Of a stretch of 64,000 bases of DNA, positions 39,671 through 49,012 are shown one piece after another. The first letter of the stretch is position 1; each line of letters opens with the position of its first letter. The stretch is from the NCBI GenBank assembly GCA_028622995.1, contig JAJQJQ010000012.1, positions 2,914,001 to 2,978,000 on the forward strand. Reading direction: 5' to 3'. The DNA comes from Panagrolaimus kolymaensis. Lineage: Eukaryota; Nematoda; Chromadorea; Rhabditida; Panagrolaimidae. The notes beneath the pieces are model-generated. The model worked only from the letters and a program-made list of their open reading frames with translations. It did not search any database and was not told where the DNA came from. The position numbers were made by a program, and so were the translations under genes.

Positions 39671-41327
39671 TTATTCCTTATTCAAATATGCCACTTTTTT
39701 GCTATCACGTTTTTTCTGTTGTGCTGCGGCAATTCGTTCAGCTTCACGCTGAAGTAAATATTCAATTTTATACCCGATTCTCATTTGTTCAACACAAAAA
39801 TTTCCTAATAAAAATAGCGATTCATGTACATCACCGGATGCTTTATCAACTCCAACAACATCAATTAAAGCTTGAATAAATGTCTAAAAAAATCTTTTAT
39901 TTAAAACAAATCATTCTTTAATAAAAGGGTATTATTACTTTCCAATATGAACATTTATATGTTACACCAGTAAATTGAACATGACGTCCACCGAGTTGTT
40001 GAAGATATTTAGAAAGTGCTGTAGCATTTGTGGGATGTCCCATAACATTTACCAGCGTGGGCTCAAATGCCTAGAAAATAAGAAAAGAGATAATAAAAAA
40101 AAGATGCTATTGTTGCGAAAGAATTTTCATCATTTTATGGAATAATAAAAGCATATTTGTGGCTATAAAAGTGCAAAACAACTACGTTTTATCGAAAGAT
40201 GGAGTGACGAAGTTTTCAAGTGTATGGCTAACTCCAAATCGAGTAAACTCAAATTTGCTGTTCTAATTTTACAGTTAAAGAAAAAATTATTACATCAAAA
40301 ACGAAATTTGTTCTCAAAGAAAAATTGTAAAAAAAAATATGTGACAATTTAAAAGTTAAAAACATTAAAGGTAAGCTAATATAAAAAAATAAAATAACAA
40401 ACTTTAACATGTCGCAAAAATATAGGATTTATCCTTAATTCTGAAAAAGGAACATCTCCAAGGCCAAATAAAACTTGATTTCGATGATCAAGTTGAAAAA
40501 TTCTTAATAAAATTAAAATAGCTATTTCTGTTTCATCATCATTTACAACTTTAAGGATTCGTTTCCAATTATGTTTAACAGTATTCACTTGATGAGGATT
40601 TAAATCGCCACTTATTTGAAATTTGGGTTGAGTTGATTGTCTAAAAAAACTATTGAGATATATCGTAAATTTTGCCGTTGGTAAATGTTTTCGTGCAAAT
40701 GCCAATTTTTTAGTTTTGGTTTTTATTTTATTTTTGTTTTCCTTTGAAACTTTATAAAAACAACGTTCATAAAACGAGAGCTGCTTCTTTATTCTTCAAA
40801 AGATATAATAAATCTCTTGAGAATTTTTAAAATAAAGAAAAGGAAATGACGCGTTAAAAGGAGAAAGTTGGGATGGAAGAAAAAAAAATATCGAACCTGA
40901 GGCAACCTTTTTCTGTTACAATTGCATTTAAATATGAATTTGAACTGCTTTGACTACTTGAAGGTGAATGGCTGCTACTTAAACCTGATCTAAAAGTTAG
41001 GATAAAAAATGAATTTCGATAACTAAATATTTAGATTTAAAAAAACCTTTGTTCAAGAGATTGACTTCGATTTGCTCGTTGTTTATTTGACGTTCGACGA
41101 TGAGGTCGATCGGTATGGCATGCTAATTTCTCATCGGAACCAAATTCATCTTTGGATGAATGGTGAGTGGGCTAAAAGTTGATTTCTTAGATAAGCAGAA
41201 ATTATGATGTAAAAATGATTACAGTGCCATTATTTTTAGTTACATGTCGAGGTGATGCAGAACCAAAAGATTCATGACGTTTAATAAAATGCGGGGTTGA
41301 ATATCCTGATGATCCACTGTTTCCCAT
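39671..41327 (-). CDS. nematode-type globin with disordered, possibly N-myristoylated N-terminus
   Basis: Exons 41327-41223, 41171-41047, 40989-40897, 40640-40403, 40070-39939 and 39883-39671 encode 301 residues. The globin fold runs from about residue 120 (LNPHQVNTVKHNWKRIL) to about 270. H185 in FLRHVKAFEP is placed as the distal E7 His. H217 in YLQQLGGRHVQF fits the proximal F8 His (L-x-x-x-H), so heme binding is expected. The first ~110 residues are Ser/Arg/His-rich and disordered. They begin MGNSGSS, which fits an N-myristoylation signal, and some C. elegans globins are membrane-anchored in this way. The C-terminal tail after the fold is basic and helical (AERIAAAQQKKRD). Such nematode globins often act as redox or gas sensors rather than oxygen stores; the specific role here is unknown. 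Confidence 0.88.
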
Positions 41328-42631
41328 TCAAATGGTCCTTGGACCTACACAGATAACTTTAATTTTCATTTTTATTAAATTTATTCTGGGTAATAAAAGA
41401 AAGATAAAAAAGTTATATCAACTCTAAAAGGCTTTTCGGATTGAGACGAAAGAAGCACGGTAAAATAAAAAATTTATGTAAAAGCTAATATAAAGATGGC
41501 ATTAATTCAAAACAATTAATTTAAACCATTTTAAATCAAACAAAACCTCACATATCTTTATTCTAAGAAAACATCAAAAAGAAGATGGAAAATTTAAAAA
41601 CCAACTGATAGTGAGCGAGCTCCTTCCTCAACTTTGTTTGCTGTCAAAGAAACCCCATCACAGCTTCTACTTCAGAAAAAAAATCTTCTACCAAAAACTC
41701 CCAAAGGAAAACACACCCGTATTCATCATCATCGAAAAAATGTGAGCAGCGCCTGTTTCCGCTGCGCTCAAACTTCTTCTTCTTTTTTGAAAACGAAAAG
41801 CTTTATCTTCGACTTCTTTGTTATTTTTCTTCATCTTGCTTTTTTAACTCTTGATCGTTGCCTAATTGTGTTGTTGAAAGGAATAAACATGAAAAAAATA
41901 TATTGCGTGACAACAATTGAAGTTAAAAAGCAGCAAAGAAACAAACGGCGGATATCAAAATTTTGGAGAAGAAAAAAAAACACTTGAATTTTTTTATATG
42001 CAAAGTTCCGGAAACTGATTGCGTCTTTTGGGAATCTATTTTTCATTTGATTCACTTTTTTAAATAAATAAAAAATAAACGTTTAAAAATACATACTTTC
42101 GAAATTGTTAAAAAGCTAATGTAAGAATATTTTCTTTATAATTTTAGAGAATATCATTACACAATGCAGTGTTTATTGTAATACCTTTTTGTAATTGGAA
42201 AATAAAATTATTCATAAAAGATCTATTAAAAGTAAAACAATAATAATGTAAATACGTAGCAAAAAGAAAGAAGATGCATACAACCGTATTCGAAAACTTT
42301 CACAAACTTTACTCGCAGCGCGAAATGCTGACACTCATCCTAAAATAAATAAAAAGCGCCAAAATCCTAATACCAACATTTTTTTTTTTTGCAAATCATT
42401 CTTTTGTTCATCTTTGTTTTTTTTTCTTGCAATTCGACTGATATTTCTAAAGAATTCGAAACTATAATTGCTTGGAATTTCATATTTTTTAAAGTTACGA
42501 TCAAAAAAAATTATTTAATTGCTGCGTGTTAATTTACTTTTAATCTGTTTATTTTTTTTCTCTCTCATGTCATCTTCATTATTCTTTTTTTAGGTTTCTT
42601 CTACCTCTACAAACCAAGTCATTATAAAATA
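41328..42631. other. divergent intergenic region, globin / SART1
   Basis: This is about 1.3 kb between two divergent genes and presumably contains both promoters. No convincing ORF was seen; the longest (41634-41987, +) has no protein-like pattern. Confidence 0.6.
42582..42593 (+). promoter_or_regulatory. candidate trans-splice acceptor before SART1
   Basis: ATTCTTTTTTTAG ends 38 bases before the SART1 start codon with no visible upstream coding exon, as for an SL acceptor. An unseen 5' UTR exon is the alternative. Confidence 0.35.
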
Positions 42632-44512
42632 ATGGGTAAATTAACTCGGATGGAATCTGATTCAAGTATGGATACTTTTGATCAAAGTGATGACGATGCT
42701 ACTGGTCTTGCTGGAATGACGGTTGGACATTCAAAAGAAGCTTTTTTGACTGGTGAAGAACAAATCTTGGTTTTGGATGATAAAGGTGAAATTTAATTTT
42801 GATATTTTTCTCAGTGTACCTATTATGTTTTTTTAGAGGTTCTTGACGAAAGTGAAGATGTGCTTATCAATCCAACGTTAGTATACAATGAACAACTCAA
42901 AAGAAATCGTGATAAACGTGAAAAGAAGTCAACTTACAACCCTTATGATGAAGAAGAAGTCGATGATTTTGGCATTGTAAGTCTCTTTTTATGATAGCGC
43001 ATATTTAGTTGGCTATTTTTGAAATGCTTACCACATAACTTGCAAATATTTTTAGGTGAAGCGAAAAGAAATACTTTCAAAGTACGATGATGGTATGGAT
43101 GGTCCAAGAATTCGTGAAACTTTCAAATTGGATGAACATGGTGGTGTAGATGTTAATCGTGAAACAGCCGAATTGCAGCAAAAACGAAAGGAATTCATGG
43201 CAAACAAACGGTTTGAATCTTTGGAAACGCCAGTGCATAATATTCAAAATATTTTTTACACTGAAGAAGAAATGATTTCATTCCGAAAGCCAAAAAAGAA
43301 GAACAATGTTACCAAATCGCGTAAAAGAAAAGTCTTGAAAGCTGATGATCTAATTCCTGAACCCGAAATGGAAAAGTTTGAAAAACGTAGAGCTCGTGAA
43401 GAAGATGTTGTATTTGATCCAACTTCAGAAGATTACAAAACTATTGGAAATATACCAACTACGAGGCTTGCTGAAAATCGTGATAGTGCTTCTCAAGTGA
43501 AACAGCTGCTTTTAAAGCTAAAGAAAGAAACAGAAGATGAAATGGAAGTTGATGCTAAAGATGGTGAAAAACAACTTGTTCTTGATGCAGCTTTCGAAGA
43601 TTACAAAACTATTGGAAATATACATACATTTGAAGTTCCTGTACCTTCTCGATTAAGAAAAGAAGCTGAAGAAGACGTGGAAGCTGATATTGATGACTAT
43701 CAAAAGCAAATTGATTCAACTAAAGGTTTTTATAAACCTATTGGAAATATGTCACCCATTGCGCCTGTTATCATTCAAGATCTGGAAGATGGAGAATTAA
43801 GCGATAGCGGAAAACCTGAAAAAGAAAATTATGAAAATTTCTTGGGCAAAGAAGTTGATGTCACGAAAGGTGTTGCTGGTATGCTTAAACTTGCTGGTGA
43901 AAAGGGTTACTTGGAAAATCCTAATGCTAAAAGAAACAGAGGTGGAACTTTGAAACACTTGGAAAGCAAACTCTTTGCCAAAGTTGAGTTTAGTCAATAG
44001 TAAGTGCACATTTTATTTTTTGAACTAATAACAATAAATTTTTAGTGATATTGAAGACAAATATTTAAGAAAATTGGAACGAATGGGAACAACTGGAAGT
44101 GGTCCTCTGCGATCGTTTGCTGAGAAACGTGATTATAAACCAAATGTTGAACTTACTTATACTGATGCTCAAGGACGTGATATGGATGAAAAGGATGCTT
44201 TCAAATCACTATCTCATAAGTAAGTTTTGATTATTTAACTTTCACTTTCTCTTGGCTATTAAATAGTTTGCTAGTAGCCTCTGATATAAATTTTCATTTT
44301 TCAGATTCCATGGAAAAGCACCAGGAAAGAAGCAAATTGAAAAACGTATGCGTCAAAACGATAAGAAAGAGAAGCTCAAAAAGATGAATTCATCCGACAC
44401 TCCACTTGGAACACTTGCAAAACAAATCAAGAAGCAAGAAAAATTACAAACTCATTATTTGCTATTAAGTGGAGGTCGAAATTATCCAAATGCACCTCTT
44501 GAAAAAGATTAA
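42632..44512 (+). CDS. sart1: SART1/Snu66-family U4/U6.U5 tri-snRNP protein
   Basis: Exons 42632-42785, 42837-42976, 43056-43999, 44046-44219 and 44305-44512 encode 539 residues. Recognisable SART1 blocks in order: ILVLDDKEVLDESEDVLINP and YNPYDEEEVDDFG; ILSKYDDGMDGPR; YTEEEMISFRKPKKK; KADDLIPEPE; then a C-terminal block with KPNVELTYTDAQGRDMDEKD, AFKSLSHKFHGKAPGKKQIE, SSDTPLGTLAKQIKKQEK and YLLLSGG. Family role: tri-snRNP recruitment to the pre-spliceosome in the nucleus. The N-terminus is short (about 30 residues before the first conserved block), so the long basic/RS-like N-terminal region of vertebrate SART1 is absent. A YKTIGNI motif, which I know as a single copy (RTLGEIP-like) in the human protein, occurs three times here. 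The start is the first ATG after the TTTAG acceptor. Confidence 0.93.
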
Positions 44513-45272
44513 ACCTTTGTTCTTTATTATAAATTTATTTGTAAATTTTCTGTGATTGTTCTAACATAATTTTTGTTTGTTTGTTATAAATGATAATTTA
44601 TTTCTTTTCGTGTTTTTCTTTTACCATTATTGTATTTTTGCTTGTTATTTTACAAGACAGAAAAAAAATTTAATTTTCTTTTGTTGCATTATTATTATTT
44701 TTGTTTATTTTTTTAACAAACAAATATAAATTGAAGGAAAACCCATAGCAAAAAAAAAGAGGTACCGCCTTTTTTGGCTGACTTTTTTTTGTTCCACTGA
44801 ATGGCACCCGTAGTAAAAAAATAGCGGCATCGCAACCCCGTGGCACTAAAAAGGTTGGATCTGCCTGGCGCAAAGCAGCGTCGACTGGTGCGGAAAACCC
44901 CATTTCTGACTCGTATGTCTCTTCTCTTTTTCTCGTGTCAGTCCAGACGTGTAGCATCAGCTCGCTCGCTCGCTGGCTGGATGCTTGTTTAGTTAGACGA
45001 CATACACACGTTTTTTATTCCTGCAAAAAAGGGATGCAAAAAAAGAAAGGAAAAAAGGGCGGAATTTAGATTGTCCTTTTTTTACTAACTTTAGGTGGAG
45101 GTTTTTTTTTGTTTTTTTTATCAGTGCCACCCATAACTTTTTGTTAACTAATAAAAGCTTAATCATTTCAGGCATTCATGAAAAAGGACAAAAATTTATT
45201 TATTTCTTCAAAAATTTCTTGAAATTTCTCCCCTTTTTTTCATCTTCATCTGCCTTTGAGGAAGATTCTTGG
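44513..45272. other. intergenic region and possible leader of the SEL-10-like gene
   Basis: This contains AATAAA-like sites after SART1, a GC-richer patch near 44750-45000 with a short CTCG repeat at 44961, and a TTTCAG acceptor at 45166-45171. After that acceptor the first ATG (45178) opens a 14-codon upstream ORF in a different frame from the main ORF. Confidence 0.5.
45160..45171 (+). promoter_or_regulatory. candidate trans-splice (or 5' exon) acceptor before SEL-10-like gene
   Basis: TAATCATTTCAG is a good acceptor about 100 bases before the chosen start codon. The main frame is already open from here, so it could instead join an upstream coding exon not identified. Confidence 0.35.
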
Positions 45273-47586
45273 ATGATGATGACTCATAAGCCATTAAATA
45301 ATTTCGAAAGATTTGAACCCATTTATATCATTCAAGCATTTGATCATTTACTTCAATTATTTCAAAAGGAGGAATTAAGCTATATTGGAGTTAATCAAGC
45401 CGATCTATTTAAAGATATTTGTGAACTTCCAATGCATCTCTTTTACCGTAATCCCGAATCATGCATGGATGAATTGGATGGATTATTTTATTTAACAAAA
45501 TTTTTGGATTCATATAAAAAAGGTGAAAGAATTGTTTACCAATTAGATCAAAAAAGATTGTTAACATGTATACGAAAATTATTATCCATAAATTCTGAAG
45601 GTCTAATGGATACATCAAATTTCATTCAAAGGCTTGCATTCGTTGTATTTTCATTGACTGATGTTGTTTCATATGATTTTCATGATAATAATTGGCAAAT
45701 ATTATTAAAGAAATTTGAAAATATTCAAATGAAACATGAAAATGCTTTAAATAATGCTACAAATTTTTATAATGTAAGTTAGTCCTTTAAAAAAAAGAAA
45801 AAAAAGAGGGACTTCAAAGGCTTACGCTTGTGTTTTTTTTTTGCATTGAAAACACAAGTGAATGAAACTCGCTTATAACTACTAAAAAAACTTACAGAGT
45901 TTATCTAACGACTCCAAAAACTTTATTATTTCACATTTGCTAAAGCCATTGTCATCAAAACCAATTCATGGTACATCTTCTGATCATACAATACCAGCCG
46001 CATTTGATTTCATCTCAACACTACCAAATGAATTAATTCTTAAAATTTTTACTAATCTTAATGGCAAAGATCTTCTTTCTTGTGCGGGTGTAAGTAAACA
46101 ATGGCGTGGATATGCTCAAAATCAAATATTATGGAAACAAATTTGTAAACTTGATGAAGTTTTTGATAATCCATTTTCATCACCGTTTTATAAACCTAGA
46201 CCTCAAAATTCTGAAAATAGTTGGTTGATTGGATTTGGAAATAAATATAATAAGGAACATGCAACAGAAATGCCTCCACGATTTTATAATCTATCTTCAA
46301 TTATGTATGAACCAGCAATGGATTATTTTGGAATTCGGTGGCATAATAAAATGTTTGAAAATAAAAATACAAAATTAATTTCTCAATGGCTTCGAAGTCA
46401 ATCAATTAAGCGAAATTGGACACAAGCAAAACCAACAAATATTGCAGAAATTTTTGTTCATGATGATGGAGCCATAACTTGTATGGATGTTAAAGCAGGT
46501 TTAATTGCAAGTGGTTCAGAAAATATGAGTCTTGCATGTTATTCAATGATTGAAGGAAAAATAAAATTTTATAAGAAAAAAGCTCATGGTGGTGGAATTT
46601 GGAGTATTGGAATTAGCGATCAAGGGGATTTTATTGCTAGCGGTGCCACAGATAGAACTGTGAGAATTTGGAAAGCTGAGGATGGAAATTTACTAAAAAT
46701 ATTTGTTGGACATACAAATATTGTTAGAACGTTAAAAATCATGGGCAATCGGTAAGCTTCCAACAGCCAGGGAATTCCTCCAATAGACTTGCTTTTTAGG
46801 ATTATTTCTGGATCACGAGATAAAACCCTTCGAATTTGGAGTTTAGATAATCCAAGATCCATGGTTCTTGATCATGAATTTGATGGAGTTCGACATATTG
46901 AAATTGGAAATGGAATGATTATTAGCGGCGGATATGAAGGAATGATAAAAATTTGGGATCCGGAAACAGGAGAATTCTTACATTCATTAGAAGGTCATAC
47001 ATCAAGGATAACAAAATTGCAGGTAAGTATGCTACAGTGCTAAATCTGAATGTCACATATAAATTTTTTTAGTTTGATTCCACGAAAAATTTATTGGTAA
47101 CAGGAAGTGCTGATTGTTCAATAAGGATTTGGGATTTAAAAGATTTTAAACAAATTGCTTGCATAATTGGAAAAACAAAAATCATTAATCTTTTAATGGA
47201 TAAAGATCACATTTATTCGGCTCATTCTGATTTCACCATTAAGGTTAGCCAGCCATTCCTCAATAAACATAAATAAAAGTAAAAAATTTCAGATTTGGAG
47301 TTGGCCCAAAACTAAACTCTTACATGAAATTCCAAATCTATCTAAAGAGATAATAAATATGTTTCTTACACCTTTTAATGGGCTTGTAACAAATGATGAA
47401 AAAGGAAATGTCAAAATATGGAATACAAAAAATGGAGAATGTTTGAGCACATTGTATTTGAACAATGACATTGTCAATTCACGTATTTGGCAACTTGATG
47501 GTTCTTCAACTCAACTTATAATAGGAACAAATCGATGTGATTCAAGTCTTATAATTGCTTTAGATTTTGATTATCCTAATCCTTAA
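45273..47586 (+). CDS. sel-10: F-box/WD40 protein, SEL-10/FBXW7 type (SCF substrate receptor)
   Basis: Exons 45273-45773, 45898-46751, 46800-47022, 47073-47243 and 47293-47586 encode 680 residues. An F-box lies at about 203-251 (FISTLPNELILKIF, DLLSCAGVSKQWR), which binds Skp1. WD40 repeats run from about 358 to the end. The three arginines that read phosphodegrons in human FBXW7 (R465, R479, R505) are matched by R444 (NIVRTLK), R458 (SGSRDKT) and R483 (DGVRHIE). The last blade ends with an ALDFD motif like the LVLDFD of FBXW7. The first blade is degenerate (NMSLACYSM). Residues 1-200 are helical and carry no motif I know. Family role: ubiquitination of phosphorylated targets such as Notch intracellular domain and cyclin E. 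The ATG at 45273 was chosen as the first in-frame Met after the acceptor; a longer N-terminus is possible. Confidence 0.9.
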
Positions 47587-48002
47587 AATTATTACAAAAA
47601 TTTTGTAATGTTTGAAAAAGGCATAAAATTAAGCCTAAAATCTGCTTAAATTTACCCATGTTTTGTGCTATTAAAAAAAGTCTTTCAATATTATTTACGA
47701 GTATTTTTAAAAAATTTGATCTCATTTTTATTTATTTCTTACTACCTCTTTTGATAAAACTCATTTTTTTCTTTATTGGTGCTTGCTTCTCTGGATCATA
47801 AAGCCTCCTTCTTTTGCTTACAAAGTTTTTCATCAACAACAATTTAACATAAAAATTAGCATAATAGTAATAATAAAAGTAAAAAAGACGACACCATCAA
47901 AAATGAATAAAAGCGAGAGAGATGTTTCATTTTTTCTTCACTCTGTAAGGCGTTTTATAAACTTGGTTGGTCGTTGGTTGCCTCTCAATCTTTTCAAATA
48001 TA
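47587..48002. other. intergenic region before the YOP1 gene
   Basis: About 400 bp of AT-rich DNA lies between two same-strand genes. No ORF or clear motif is seen. The short spacing would allow a shared transcription unit but does not prove it. Confidence 0.45.
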
Positions 48003-48690
48003 ATGGCTGGTAAAACTCATTCAAAATCTGGTGCCTTGTCTGCTCGTAAAACTCCATCAAAATCTGATTTCGTATCTGCTCGTCCATCATCAACTCGTCA
48101 TGCTCTTGCTGCAAAAACTCCATCAATTAGACAAGATGCTGGTGCTTCTGGTGGAATCAACTCATTTGCAGATGTTCAACCTGAACTTATGAAAGCTTTG
48201 TATTATTCAAACAATCCTCTTCTTGATCAATCCTTTGGTAAAATTGAAGCAACTAGTGGTATCAAGCGTGAACAAGTATGTTTATTTTACTTATTTTTCT
48301 AATTTCCATTTTATTTTTTAGCTGGTTTATGTTGCATCTATTGCTCTTGCTCTTTATCTCATCTTTGGTGGACTTGCTCAACTCATTTGTAACTTGATTG
48401 GTTTCGCTTATCCTGCTTATGCTTCAGTCAAAGCTGTTCGAACTTCATGCAAAGAAGATGATACTCAATGGCTTGTTTATTGGTGTGTCTTCGCTTCCTT
48501 CTCACTCATCGACTTCTTTGCTGATGCAATTATGAGCTGGGTTCCAATTTATTGGGTTGCAAAAATCATCTTCCTTCTCTATCTTGCTCTTCCTCAAACC
48601 AATGGTGCTGAACGTCTCTACAAAAAATATGTCGACCCTGCCATTACAAAGATTGATGCTTACGCTGCCAACTACTTCAAAACCGCCTAA
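48003..48690 (+). CDS. yop-1: REEP/YOP1 ER-shaping membrane protein (TB2/DP1/HVA22 family)
   Basis: Exons 48003-48275 and 48322-48690 encode 213 residues. The TB2/DP1/HVA22 domain occupies about residues 95-200. It has hydrophobic hairpin segments (IALALYLIFGGLAQLICNLI; then WLVYWCVFASFSLIDFFAD and YWVAKIIFLLYLALP) and the family signatures GFAYPAYASVKA, LVYWCVFASFSLID and LALPQTNGAERLY. A C-terminal amphipathic helix follows (YVDPAITKIDAYAANYF). Family role: bending the tubular endoplasmic reticulum with reticulons. The N-terminal 45 or so residues form a Ser/Thr/Lys-rich extension with related units (ALSARKTPSKSD, FVSARPSS, LAAKTPSIR), which I would not expect in a short YOP1. The single intron is phase 0. 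Confidence 0.93.
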
Positions 48691-48747
48691 ACTGAACTAA
48701 TGTATTTTTTTAAACTGATTATCTCATGTATGTATGCATAATTACTA

Positions 48748-48753
48748 AATAAA
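48748..48753 (+). terminator. poly(A) signal of yop-1
   Basis: AATAAA lies 58 bp after the yop-1 stop codon. Confidence 0.6.
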
Positions 48754-49012
48754 ATTTATTCATTTTCTTGTGTCTATTACATAACATTTTAAAAGATAAT
48801 CCTACATATCAATTATCTACCATTCACTTTTAACTTCGATATCTTCAGTTTTGTCTACCGAGGATCGCGTTTAGTTATTTCCATACCAATTGCTTCAATT
48901 TTTTTCGATAAAAAATGTTTTGTATTAAATTTATTCAAAAAAAACAAGGTTTTTAGGATTAAACAATAAAAAAAAGAAGTAATAACAATAAGGAAAAAAG
49001 GATTACAAACAA

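Noticed and set aside
41634..41987. 117-codon plus-strand ORF between the globin and SART1 genes
   Set aside because: Lys-rich and hydrophobic runs only; no splice context; overlaps the presumed promoter region.
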